This document shows, piece after piece, positions 1-8,193 of a stretch of DNA of 19,849 nucleotides; position 1 is the first letter of the stretch, and the number at the start of each line of letters is the position of its first letter. The stretch lies in NCBI GenBank assembly GCA_937925645.1, contig CALAMB010000378.1:1-19849 (forward strand), written 5' to 3'. This DNA comes from an uncultured Acidobacteriota bacterium. Lineage in GTDB: Bacteria; Acidobacteriota; JAAYUB01. The notes beneath the pieces were generated by a model. That model was not told the origin of the DNA. It did not search any database and worked only from the letters and a program-made list of their open reading frames with translations. Both the position numbers and the translations under genes were made by a program.

Positions 1-1103
1 TCCTGTTCGGCCTGGGGTACCTGATCGGCGGTTTCGCACTCAGTCAGCATTCGCTGTGGCTGCTGCTGCTCGGTTACGGCGTCATCGGCGGATGCGGCCT
101 CGGGCTCGGCTATGTCACGCCGGTGGCCACCGCGGCCAAGTGGTTCCCCGACAAGAAGGGGCTGGTGACCGGCATGGTGGTCATGGGTTTCGGCTTCGGC
201 GCCCTGATCATGTCCAAGGTGTTCGCGCCTTTCCTGATGGATTTCACCGGCGGCAACCTGGTCCACGTCTTCCTTTACCTGGGGGTGGCGTTCCTGGTGC
301 TGTGCGTGATCTTTGCGGCGTTCCTGAAGAACCCGCCGGCCGGTTACGTGCCGGCGGGCTACAATCCCCCGGGCGGCGCGGCCAAGGCCGCCGCCGACGC
401 CGCGGCGCCCACCGCGCCCCTGTCCCGCTATCTGCTCTCGGGCAAGTTCATCATGATGTGGATCGTGTTCTTCTGCAATATCTGCGCCGGCATCGCCGTG
501 ATCTCGCTGCAGTCGCCGCTGATGCAGGACATCGCGGCGAAGGCGGACAGCGCTCTCAATATCAAGGCACTGGAGGCCTCCGGTGCCTCCCCCGAGACCA
601 TCGCCGCGGCGGTGGCCTCCCTGGCCGCCATCGGCGCGACCCTGATCGCCATCAGTTCGCTGTTCAACGGATTCGGCCGGTTCCTGTGGGGCGGCCTGTC
701 CGACAAGCTGGGCCGGACCAACGTGTTCCGCCTGCTGCTCGGCACCCAGCTCATCGCCTTCATCATCATGGTGTTCACCGGCAGCCCCTGGATTTTCGGC
801 ATCCTGGTCTGCTACGTGCTGCTGTGCTACGGCGGCGGCTTCGGCACCATGCCGAGCTTCGTCACGGACGTATATGGCGCCAAGCTGATGCCCAACGTGT
901 ACGGTGTGATCCTGACGGCGTGGGCCGCCGGCGGCGTCGTCGGCCCGCAGATTTTCGCGCTCATCAAGGACAAGTTCGCCGAGAACGCGGCGACCTATTC
1001 GTTCTACACCGGCGCCGCCTTCCTCGCGGTCGGCCTCGTGTTTTCGCTGTTGCTGAACGACAACAAGATGACGCTCAAAGCCGAAGTCCCGAAATCAGCC
1101 TGA
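1..1103 (+). CDS. MFS transporter, oxalate/formate antiporter (OFA) family, 5'-truncated
   Basis: This is the 3' part of a major facilitator gene. The reading frame is open from base 3 and gives 366 visible residues, so the N-terminal portion lies outside the window. The protein is a chain of hydrophobic helices. The motif AAKWFPDKKGLVTG followed by a Gly-rich helix (MGFGFGAL) is typical of the OFA subfamily, and RFLWGGLSDKLGR is the second MFS loop signature. OFA members move small carboxylates such as oxalate, formate or lactate across the inner membrane. A formate dehydrogenase operon follows on the same strand, so a role in formate or related carboxylate traffic is attractive, but this is inference from context; substrate cannot be read from the sequence. 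An Ala/Pro-rich cytoplasmic loop (about 370-420 in DNA) separates the two halves. It ends 61 bases before the response regulator, with a stem-loop between. Confidence 0.85.
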   Translation, partial: LFGLGYLIGGFALSQHSLWLLLLGYGVIGGCGLGLGYVTPVATAAKWFPDKKGLVTGMVVMGFGFGALIMSKVFAPFLMDFTGGNLVHVFLYLGVAFLVLCVIFAAFLKNPPAGYVPAGYNPPGGAAKAAADAAAPTAPLSRYLLSGKFIMMWIVFFCNICAGIAVISLQSPLMQDIAAKADSALNIKALEASGASPETIAAAVASLAAIGATLIAISSLFNGFGRFLWGGLSDKLGRTNVFRLLLGTQLIAFIIMVFTGSPWIFGILVCYVLLCYGGGFGTMPSFVTDVYGAKLMPNVYGVILTAWAAGGVVGPQIFALIKDKFAENAATYSFYTGAAFLAVGLVFSLLLNDNKMTLKAEVPKSA

Positions 1104-1111
1104 TCATCGCC

Positions 1112-1147
1112 CGGCGCCGGGCCGACTGCCCGGCGCCGTCTTTTTTT
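1112..1147 (+). terminator. Intrinsic terminator-like hairpin just upstream of the regulator's RBS
   Basis: A perfect 11-bp GC-rich stem (arms 1112-1122 and 1128-1138, CGGCGCCGGGC pairing with GCCCGGCGCCG) with a 5-nt loop is followed by TC and seven Ts (1141-1147). This is a textbook Rho-independent terminator for the transporter gene. The T-run abuts the Shine-Dalgarno AAGGAG (1148-1153) of the next gene, so it leaves no room for a promoter between terminator and regulator. It may therefore act as a partial terminator or attenuator inside a longer transcript. Confidence 0.85.
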
Positions 1148-1164
1148 AAGGAGCGTGTTGTGCC

Positions 1165-1539
1165 ATGGCGCAAGAAATTCTGATTGTCGACGACGATCCG
1201 GATCTGGTCACGGTGGTCTCGATCGTCCTCAAGGCCGAAGGGTACGAAGTGAGTTCCGCCGGCAACCGGCAGGCGGCCAAGGAGCGGATCCTGCAGAAGC
1301 ACCCCGACCTGATCCTGCTGGACGTGATGATGGACACTCAGACCGACGGATTCGACCTCGCCTACGAACTGCGGGACGATCCGGCCACGCGGGACATCCC
1401 CATCGTCATGCTGACGGCGATGTCCCAGTCGCCCGATTACGTGGAGACTTTCCAGCACATCACCGACCGGCCGTGGCCGGTGAACATCTTCCTGGAGAAG
1501 CCGATTCCGCCCAAGAAGCTCATCGAAACCGTCCGTTAA
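1165..1539 (+). CDS. Receiver-only (CheY-like) response regulator
   Basis: The protein is 124 residues and consists of a single phosphoacceptor receiver domain with no DNA-binding or enzymatic output domain. All key residues are present: the acidic pocket D9-D10-D11, phosphoacceptor D53 in LILLDVMMD, the switch Thr T84 in VMLTAM, and K112 in FLEKP. The start is the ATG preceded by AAGGAG at 1148-1153. No histidine kinase lies in the window, so its phosphodonor is unknown. It sits 23 bases upstream of fdhA on the same strand and is probably co-transcribed with the formate dehydrogenase. Single-domain receivers act by protein contact, for example in phosphorelays or on chemotaxis motors. Here a partner related to formate metabolism is only a guess. 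Confidence 0.9.
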   Translation: MAQEILIVDDDPDLVTVVSIVLKAEGYEVSSAGNRQAAKERILQKHPDLILLDVMMDTQTDGFDLAYELRDDPATRDIPIVMLTAMSQSPDYVETFQHITDRPWPVNIFLEKPIPPKKLIETVR

Positions 1540-1562
1540 ATCTTGAAATAGTGGATAGAACC

Positions 1563-4280
1563 ATGCCATCCATCAAAATCACGCTCAACGGCCGGGAGGT
1601 GGAGTGCCGGCGTGGGCAGACCATCCTCGATGTGGCCAAGGCGCAGGGGGTGCGCATCCCGACGCTCTGCTACCACCCCCAGGTCAGCCGCACGGGCGCC
1701 TGCCGGATCTGCCTCGTCCGCGTCAACAACACGATGTTCAAGACCGCCTGCACCGAGCCCGTGGCCGACGGGATGAAAATCGTGACGGCGGACCCGGAGA
1801 TCACCGCCATGCGCCGGGGGATTCTCGAGTTCCTCCTGGCGGAAGGCGATCACAACTGCCTGTACTGCGAGGCCAACGGCGGCTGCGAACTCCAGGCGCT
1901 GTGCCACGAGCATGGGCTGGACACGCCGCCCCCGGCGGGGCTGCCCCGCAACGCCCGCACCCGCGACGTCTCCTCCAGCGAGGGGCTGCGGCGGGAGGAA
2001 AACCGCTGCGTGCTCTGCGGCCGCTGCGTCAAGGCCTGCGGCGAGATCCAGATGAACCGGGTGTGGGACTTCGCCGGCCGCGGCAGCCACGCCCACCTGA
2101 CCACCGGCGTCACCGACGTGCTGGGCGAATCCGACTGCGTCCAGTGCGGCCAGTGCGTGCAACTCTGCCCCACCGGCGCGCTGTCGTTCCAGACGGTGCT
2201 CGGCCGCGGCCAGGCGTGGGAGCTGACCAGGCAGTCCAGCATCTGCATCTACTGCGGGGTCGGCTGCAAGATCGATTTCTTCACCAACCGGGACGGCCTG
2301 CTGGTCAAGGCCGAGGGCGCGTTGGACGGCCCCAACGAGGGGCACCTGTGCGTCAAGGGCCGCTTCGGGTTCGACTTCGTCCAGAGCCCCAAGCGCCTGA
2401 CCCAGCCGCTGGTCCGCAAAGACGGCGAACTGGTCCCCGCCACGTGGGACGAGGCGCTGGACCGCGTCGCCGGCGCGTTCGGCCGGATCAAGGCCGACCA
2501 CGGGCCCGACGCCGTCATGGCATTCACCTCGGCCAAGTGCACCAACGAGGAAAACTACATCCTGCAGAAATTCATGCGCGCGGTGATCGGCACCAACAAT
2601 GTCGATCACTGCGCCCGGCTTTGACACAGCTCCACGGTCGCCGGTCTGGCGGCCACACTGGGCTCCGGGGCCATGACCAATTCGATCCGGGAGATCCCGC
2701 TCTCGGAGGCGTTCCTGATCATTGGTTCCAACACCACGGAAAACCACCCCGTCATCGGGGCCATGATCAAGAAGGCGGTCATCCGCGACGGCAAGAGACT
2801 CGTCGTCGCCGACCCCCGCCGGATCGAGCTGGCCCGCTACGCCGACGTCTTCCTGCAGATTCGGCCGGGCACCAACATCGCCCTGCTCAACGGCCTGATG
2901 CACGTCATCCTGCGCGAGGGGCTGCATGACGCCGAGTATGTGAACACCCGCTGCGAGGGGTTCGCCGAGCTCGAGCGCGTCCTGCAGAAGTACACCCCCG
3001 AGCACGTCGCCGGCATCTGCGGCCTGACGGATCCGGAGCAGATCGTCACCGCCGCCCGCCTGCTGGCGGCGGCCAAACCGATGGCGGTCTACTACTGCAT
3101 GGGCATCACCCAGTTCAAGTCCGGCGTCAACGGAGTGAAATCCGTTTCCAACATCCAGATGCTGCTGGGCAACATCGGCGTGCCCGGGGGCGGCGTCAAT
3201 CCGCTGCGCGGCCAGAGCAATGTCCAGGGGGCGTGCGACATGGGCGGCCTGCCCAACGTCTTCACCGCCTACCAGCCGGTGACCAACCCCGAGGCGCGGC
3301 AGAAGTTCGAGCAGGCCTGGGGCGTGAACGGACTGCCCGACAAGCCCGGCCTGACCATCGTCGAATCGATGAACGCGGCCATCACGGGGCAGGTGCGGGC
3401 GCTCTACGTGCTGGGCGAGAACCCCGTCCTGTCCGATCCCAACCAGCACCACGTCATCGAGGCGCTGGAGAAGCTCGACTGCCTCGTCGTCCAGGACATC
3501 ACCCTGACGGAGACGGCGCAGTACGCCGATGTCGTCCTGCCGGGTTACGCCTTCCTCGAGAAGGAGGGCACCGTGTCCAACACCGAGCGGCGCGTGCAGC
3601 TGATGCACCGGGTGGTCCAGCCCGCCGGCGACGCCCGCGAGGACTGGTGGATCATCCAGGCGGTGGCCAACCGGCTGGGCGCGAACTGGAACTACGCCGG
3701 CGCCGAGGCGATCTTCGAGGAGATCCGCCGGGTGACGCCGTCGTACGCCGGCTTGACCTACGCCCGGATCGATCAGGAACTGCTCCAGTGGCCCTGCCCC
3801 ACGCCGGGCCACCCGGGCACCCAGTTCCTGCACAAGGACCGCTTCGCCCGCGGGCTGGGACAACTGGCGGCCATTGATTACACGCCGCCCGCCGAGGAGG
3901 TCGATCCCGAGTATCCGCTGGCGCTGACCACGGGCCGGCTGCTGGAGCATTTCCACACCGGCACGATGAGCCGCAATTCCAGAATCCTGAATGAAATCGT
4001 GTCGGAAGCCTACGTGGAAATCCACCCGGTCGACGCCCAGAACCTGGAGATCGCCGACGGGGAGATTGTCTCCGTATCCACCCGCCGGGGCAGTATCCGG
4101 CTGAAGGCCAAAATCAAGCCGGAGATCAAACCCGGCGTGGTGTTCATCCCGTTCCATTTCGCCGAGGCGTGCGCCAACGTGCTGACCATCGACGCGCTGG
4201 ATCCCCTCTGCAAGATCCCGGAGTTCAAGGTGTGCGCCTGCAAGATGGAAAAGGTTTATCCGCTGGGGGGTGAGCGATGA
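1563..4280 (+). CDS. fdhA: Formate dehydrogenase catalytic subunit, selenocysteine-containing (read through TGA 2622-2624)
   Basis: Molybdenum or tungsten bis-pterin formate dehydrogenase, 905 residues including Sec354. The reading frame is continuous from ATG 1563 to TGA 4278 if the TGA at 2622-2624 is decoded as selenocysteine. The residues around it (DHCARL-Sec-HSSTVAGL) match the active-site loop of FdhF-type enzymes, with His355 next to the Sec and Arg549 in NPLRGQSNVQGACDMG as the other catalytic residue. Domains in order: [2Fe-2S] ferredoxin domain (C36, C47, C50, C63), NuoG-like His/Cys cluster (H97, C99, C102, C108), two [4Fe-4S] sites (C149/152/155/159 and C192/195/198/202), the catalytic-domain [4Fe-4S] motif (C228, C231, C235, C263), then the molybdopterin domains and the C-terminal dinucleotide-binding domain (about 785-895). 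This layout is that of soluble NAD(P)-linked enzymes such as the Moorella type. The ribosome binding site is weak, suggesting coupling to the regulator gene. It overlaps fdhB by four bases (ATGA). Confidence 0.95.
2622..2664 (+). promoter_or_regulatory. Bacterial SECIS element with its UGA (Sec) codon
   Basis: The in-frame TGA (2622-2624) is followed by a hairpin whose upper stem pairs 2636-2642 with 2648-2654 around the loop GGTCT (2643-2647). The loop sequence GGUCU, and its distance of 18 nt after the UGA, are the same as I recall for Escherichia coli fdhF, where this loop binds the elongation factor SelB. A lower, imperfect stem (2628-2634 with 2659-2664) extends it. selA, selB, selC and selD are not in the window and would have to be elsewhere in the genome. 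Confidence 0.9.
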
Positions 4281-6112
4281 GCGCGACGACCGACATCCGC
4301 GAAGTGGTGGCGAAATACGGCCGCCGGCGGGAGCAACTGATGCTGATCCTGCGGGAGCTGGAGAGCCGGTCCGGCTGCAACTGCCTCGATCCCGCCACCC
4401 TGCGCGAGGTGGCCGAGGAGATGAACCTGCCCGCCAGCGCCGTCGCCGGTTTCGTCGATTTCTACACCATGTTCCGGACTGCCCCGCGGGCCCGCTACAT
4501 GATCCGGGTCTGCAAGTCGACGCCCTGCCACACGGCCGGCGCCATCGACGTGTTCGAGTCGCTGCGCAAGCTGCTGGGGATCGGCGAGGGCGAGGCCACT
4601 CCTGACGGCCTCTTCTACCTGGAGCGGTGCGAGTGCCTGGGGATCTGTTCGGTGGCCCCGGCCATGATGGTCAACTACGACCTGCACGGAAACCTGACCC
4701 GGCGGCGGCTGGCCCGGATCATCCGGTCGTACCGGGAGTCGGCGGCGGCCGACGGCCGGGGATCCGGCCGCGAGACGGCGGCGGCAGCCACGATCATTGA
4801 TGACGCGCGGCAGACCCGCCGGCTGCTGGCCGATATCGGCCGCGTCAACCCCGCGCGGATCGCCAGCTACCTCAAGCACGGCGGCTACGCCGCCTTGCGC
4901 AAAGCGGTCGCCACGACGCCGGCGGATGTCATCGCCGTGGTGAAGGATTCGGGGCTGCGCGGCCGCGGCGGCGCCGGCTTTCCCGCCGGCCTGAAGTGGT
5001 CGTTCGTGGTGAAGGGCCCCATGCAGAAATACGTGATCTGCAACGCCGACGAGGGCGAGCCCGGCACCTTCAAGGACCGGGTACTGATGGAGGGCAATCC
5101 CCACCTGTTGCTGGAGGGGATGGCCATCTGCGGCTTCGCCACGGGAGCCACCATCGGCTACATCTACGTCCGCGGCGAGTACCGGCGCTCCATCGACACG
5201 CTGCAGCACGCGATCGACGAAGCCCGGACCAGGGGCTGCCTTGGGGCCAACCTGTTCGGTTCGGAGTTCAGCTTCGACGTCTTCATCAAGGAGGGCGGCG
5301 GCGCTTACGTCTGCGGCGAGGAGACCTCGCTGATCAACTCAATGGAGGGGCTGCGTGGCTATCCGCGCTTCAAGCCGCCCTTCCCCGGCCAGGCCGGTTT
5401 CCAGAGCCTCCCCTCCACGGTCAACAACGTCGAGACGCTGATGTCGGTCCCCCTGATCGTCGAGCGGGGCGCCGACTGGTTCAAGGAAGTGGGACCGGTC
5501 TCGTGCCCCGGCACGAAGCTGTTCTGCCTCTCCGGCCGCCTGAACCGGACCGGCCTGGTGGAACTGCCCATGGGCGCCACCCTGCGCGAGATCATCGACG
5601 TGTACGGGCAGGGGATCCGCGACGGCCACGCGTTCAAGTTCGCCCAGGTCGGCGGCAGCTCCGGCGGGATCCTGACCGCCGAGCTGCTGGATATGCCCCT
5701 GGACATCGACACGCCGATGAAGCAGGGCGTCACCTTGGGATCGGGCGTGGTGCTGGTGTGCGACGAAACGACCTGTCCGGTGGATTTCCTGCTGCAGACC
5801 CTGGCCTTCTTCGAGCACGAGTCGTGCGGCCAGTGCGTCCCCTGCCGGGTGGGCACCGCCCAGCTCCACCACCACGCCCGCCGGCTGGCGGAGCGACGGG
5901 CGGCGCCGGCGGAACTGGACCAGATGCTGGAGAAGGCCCAACTGATGAAGAAGGCCTCGTTCTGCGCCCTGGGCCAGTCACCAATCATCCCGCTGACCAC
6001 CCTGTTGAAGGCGTTCCGCGGCGAGTTTGAAGACCACTGCCGACCCGGGCACGCCTGCCCGGCCTGTGACCGGTCGCTGGCCCAGTACTATCGGTCCGGT
6101 CGGACTCACTGA
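4277..6112 (+). CDS. fdhB: Formate dehydrogenase diaphorase subunit, fused NuoE-NuoF type
   Basis: 611 residues that join two complex I-like modules in one chain. Residues about 1-150 form the NuoE-like thioredoxin-fold [2Fe-2S] domain with C79, C84, C120 and C124. Residues about 175-585 form the NuoF-like module: FMN/NADH-binding GLRGRGGAGFPAGLKW (226-241), the CNADEGEPGTFKDR segment (255-268), GEETSLINS, and the [4Fe-4S] ligands C517, C520, C523 (ESCGQCVPCR) and C563. It should exchange electrons between NAD(P)H and the clusters of FdhA, making a soluble two-gene formate dehydrogenase. The start ATG overlaps the fdhA stop (ATGA at 4277-4280), implying translational coupling. The C-terminus ends soon after a Cys/His patch (H587, C588, H592, C594, C597). 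The C-terminal ferredoxin domain found in many electron-bifurcating relatives is absent. Confidence 0.93.
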   Translation: MSATTDIREVVAKYGRRREQLMLILRELESRSGCNCLDPATLREVAEEMNLPASAVAGFVDFYTMFRTAPRARYMIRVCKSTPCHTAGAIDVFESLRKLLGIGEGEATPDGLFYLERCECLGICSVAPAMMVNYDLHGNLTRRRLARIIRSYRESAAADGRGSGRETAAAATIIDDARQTRRLLADIGRVNPARIASYLKHGGYAALRKAVATTPADVIAVVKDSGLRGRGGAGFPAGLKWSFVVKGPMQKYVICNADEGEPGTFKDRVLMEGNPHLLLEGMAICGFATGATIGYIYVRGEYRRSIDTLQHAIDEARTRGCLGANLFGSEFSFDVFIKEGGGAYVCGEETSLINSMEGLRGYPRFKPPFPGQAGFQSLPSTVNNVETLMSVPLIVERGADWFKEVGPVSCPGTKLFCLSGRLNRTGLVELPMGATLREIIDVYGQGIRDGHAFKFAQVGGSSGGILTAELLDMPLDIDTPMKQGVTLGSGVVLVCDETTCPVDFLLQTLAFFEHESCGQCVPCRVGTAQLHHHARRLAERRAAPAELDQMLEKAQLMKKASFCALGQSPIIPLTTLLKAFRGEFEDHCRPGHACPACDRSLAQYYRSGRTH

Positions 6113-6132
6113 GCCGGCCGGCCGCGGGCGGA

Positions 6133-6600
6133 TCATCCGCCGGCGGTCTGGGGGAAGGCGGTGTTGCTGTACAGGTACTCCACCTTCTCCTTGTGCCGGA
6201 GCTCCTGCGCGGCGAATTCGGTGAGCAGCTGTTTGACTTCGCCCTCCGGCTGGAGGGCCGCCAGCCCCTGGTAGAACTTGTGCGCGTTCCACTCGCGGTG
6301 GGCCGCCACCAGGTAGACCTCGGTGGTGCGCAGGTCTTTCTGGATGTCCGGCTTGTCGTTGTACTGGGCGACGCCGTAATCAATCACCTGGTCGGTGGCC
6401 AGGCCATCAGCCGCCACCCGGCCCTCGAGGTAGCTGACGAGAAACTCCTTGTGGCGCAGTTCCTCGGCGGCCAGGAACCGTAGGGTCTCGCGGGCGGTTT
6501 CGTCCTGGACGACGTCGTGCAGTTCGGTGTAGAAGGTGTAGGCGTCTTCCTCGTTCTTGATGGCGCGTTCGAGGACGGTCTTGAGTTGCTGGTCTGACAT
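6133..6600 (-). CDS. Rubrerythrin-like ferritin-fold diiron protein
   Basis: 155-residue all-helical protein of the ferritin-like superfamily. Four-helix-bundle metal ligands are visible as an early Glu (E17/E18), E47xxH50 in EELRHKE, E103 in HREWNAHKFY, and E133xxH136 in QELRHKE. This repeated ExxH pattern is the rubrerythrin diiron signature. There is no C-terminal rubredoxin [Fe(Cys)4] domain, so it resembles the short rubrerythrin/YciE-like forms. Relatives reduce peroxide or handle iron in anaerobes. The start is ATG 6600, supported by AGGAGG (6610-6615) nine bases upstream; the longer minus-strand frame through this region is noncoding overlap with the porin gene. A possible -10 box (TACAAT, 6664-6669, minus strand) has no good -35. 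It faces fdhB convergently with only 20 bases between. Protecting the oxygen-sensitive Fe-S/Sec enzyme is a plausible but unproven link. Confidence 0.88.
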   Translation of the reverse strand: MSDQQLKTVLERAIKNEEDAYTFYTELHDVVQDETARETLRFLAAEELRHKEFLVSYLEGRVAADGLATDQVIDYGVAQYNDKPDIQKDLRTTEVYLVAAHREWNAHKFYQGLAALQPEGEVKQLLTEFAAQELRHKEKVEYLYSNTAFPQTAGG

Positions 6601-6722
6601 GGCGTCTGGCCTCCTGGATAGTGAATGACGGACCCGCTGACGGTTTCTCGATGTCGCCTGACGATTGTAACCGATCGCAACGTTCCGCCGCCATGTTTTT
6701 TCGGGCGGACCGACGACTGGAC

Positions 6723-6755
6723 ATAAAGAGTATCGAATTACCGATAAGGAGTATC
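6723..6755 (+). repeat. Imperfect direct repeat in the porin leader
   Basis: ATAAAGAGTATC (6723-6734) and ATAAGGAGTATC (6744-6755) are 11/12 identical and start 21 bases apart, two helical turns. The second copy contains the Shine-Dalgarno AAGGAG (6746-6751) of the porin gene. It could be a regulator binding site or a chance duplication; the sequence alone does not decide. Confidence 0.5.
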
Positions 6756-6759
6756 CACC

Positions 6760-8109
6760 ATGCGTAATCCCCTCATCATCGCCGGGCTGTGGTTGTGCGT
6801 CGCCGCCGGCTGCGTGTTGGGCCAGGGCGCCTCCGTGCAGGACGAGCTCCAGGCGCTCAAGAAGGAAAACATGGAGCTGCGGGAGAAAATCCGCCAGCTC
6901 GAGCTGGCTGTCGCCGAGGTGCGGCAGTTGGCACTCCGCGAGCCGGCGTCCGCCCCGGTTCCGGCCCCTGTCGCGGCTCCCGCTTCGACGCAGGCCGCCG
7001 TCGCTAAAGCTGACGAAGCGGCGGCCAAAAAGAAACCCACGGTGGAACTGTACGGCTTCGTCAAGCTGGACGCCGCCTACGACACCGCCCGGACCGACGT
7101 GGGCGACTTCGCCCGGTGGGTGCTGCCCGAGGGCCCCGGCGGCAAGGACGATGAGTTCAACATGACCGCCAACCAGACCCGGGTGGGCCTCAACATCAAC
7201 GGGCCGGCCACCGGCTCGCTCAAGACCACCGGCAACGTCGAGATCGACTTCTACAGCCTGGAGGGCGGCGAGAACAAGCCCCAGCCCCAGCTGCGGCACG
7301 CGTTCGTGAAACTGGAGTGGCCGGAGCACGACTTCAGCCTGCTGGCCGGCCAGACCTCGGACGTGATCGCCCCGCTGCTGCCCGACACCATCAACTACAC
7401 CGTCATGTGGTGGACCGGCAATCCGGGCTACCGCCGGCCGCAGTTCCGGCTGACCAAGGGATTCGACCTGGGCGGCGACGCCAGGCTGCAGCTTCAGGGC
7501 GCGTTCGTCCGGACCATCGGGCACACCTCCGGTTACGATCCGGGCGACGGCGGCGAGGACGCCGGCTTCCCCACCGTCCAGAGCCGTCTGGCGTTGACGC
7601 TGCCCTTCGGCGAGAAGCGCAAGGCAACGGTGGGCGTGTACGGCCACTGGGGCCAGGAGGAGTACGACCTGGACGCCGCCGGCAACAGCGTGAACCTCGA
7701 CACGTATTCGTGGGGTCTGGACGCTCAGCTGCCGCTGGCCAAGGGCGTGACGCTGCAGGGCGAGTTCTGGCGCGGCGCCAATGTCGACACGTACCTGGCG
7801 GCCGTGGGGCAGGGCTTCAACAAAGCCCGGCTCAACGAGATCCGCAGCATCGGCGGCTGGGCGGCGGTGGGTTTCGGTCCGTGGAAGGGCTGGAAGTTCA
7901 ACCTGGGCGGCGCCGTGGACGACCCGGTCAACCGCGACCTGGCCTCCGGCAACCGCTCCCGCAACATGGCGCTGTTCGGCAATTTCTATTACAGCATCAC
8001 CAGCGCGGTCCAGGTGGGCATGGAAATCTCGCCGTGGTGGACCCGCTACATCGACCTGAACGAAGGCCGGAGCGTCCGCGCCCAGGGCACGTTCATCTAC
8101 CGCTTCTGA
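6760..8109 (+). CDS. DcaP-like outer-membrane porin with N-terminal coiled coil
   Basis: 449 residues. A signal peptide covers about 1-21 (hydrophobic core LIIAGLWLCVAAG). It is followed by a coiled coil (about 26-57, heptads in LQALKKENMELREKIRQLE), an Ala/Pro-rich linker (about 60-92), and a beta-barrel starting at VELYGFVKLDAAYDT and ending in the Phe of FIYRF, the usual barrel-assembly signal. Segments such as QLRHAFVKLEWPEHDFSLLAGQ and RRPQFRLTKGF match the DcaP-like trimeric porin family, whose characterised members admit dicarboxylates and other small anions. The coiled coil probably trimerises in the periplasm. The start is fixed by AAGGAG (6746-6751). It is monocistronic: divergent from the rubrerythrin gene and followed by a terminator. 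Substrate is not known. Carboxylate uptake would fit the neighbouring formate locus but is inference. Confidence 0.85.
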   Translation: MRNPLIIAGLWLCVAAGCVLGQGASVQDELQALKKENMELREKIRQLELAVAEVRQLALREPASAPVPAPVAAPASTQAAVAKADEAAAKKKPTVELYGFVKLDAAYDTARTDVGDFARWVLPEGPGGKDDEFNMTANQTRVGLNINGPATGSLKTTGNVEIDFYSLEGGENKPQPQLRHAFVKLEWPEHDFSLLAGQTSDVIAPLLPDTINYTVMWWTGNPGYRRPQFRLTKGFDLGGDARLQLQGAFVRTIGHTSGYDPGDGGEDAGFPTVQSRLALTLPFGEKRKATVGVYGHWGQEEYDLDAAGNSVNLDTYSWGLDAQLPLAKGVTLQGEFWRGANVDTYLAAVGQGFNKARLNEIRSIGGWAAVGFGPWKGWKFNLGGAVDDPVNRDLASGNRSRNMALFGNFYYSITSAVQVGMEISPWWTRYIDLNEGRSVRAQGTFIYRF

Positions 8110-8133
8110 CGACCGGCCGCAACCGAACCCATC

Positions 8134-8181
8134 ACGCGGGGCCGGCGTGGCGCGCGATCGCCCGCCTCCCCGCGTTTTTTT
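8134..8181 (+). terminator. Rho-independent terminator of the porin gene
   Basis: Outer arms ACGCGGGG (8134-8141) and CCCCGCGT (8168-8175) enclose a GC-rich, partly self-pairing loop and are followed by a run of Ts (8175-8181). It lies 25 bases after the porin stop codon. Confidence 0.75.
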
Positions 8182-8193
8182 CAGGATGAATTG

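Noticed and set aside
2622..2672. fdhA as a pseudogene or two separate genes split by a stop codon
   Set aside because: The TGA is at the known Sec position, the frame continues with conserved residues, and a SECIS-like hairpin with the GGTCT loop follows.
1536..4157. 873-residue open frame on the minus strand opposite fdhA
   Set aside because: A shadow of GC-rich codon bias. It has low-complexity Gly/Arg/Ala/Val/Asp composition, no recognisable domain, and lies opposite an unmistakable formate dehydrogenase.
4277..6112. Electron-bifurcating formate dehydrogenase
   Set aside because: No C-terminal ferredoxin domain on FdhB and no third subunit in the window, so bifurcation is not supported.
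6127..6141. Palindrome GGCGGAT-C-ATCCGCC between fdhB and the rubrerythrin gene as a bidirectional terminator
   Set aside because: It overlaps the rubrerythrin stop codon, has almost no loop and no T-run on either side.
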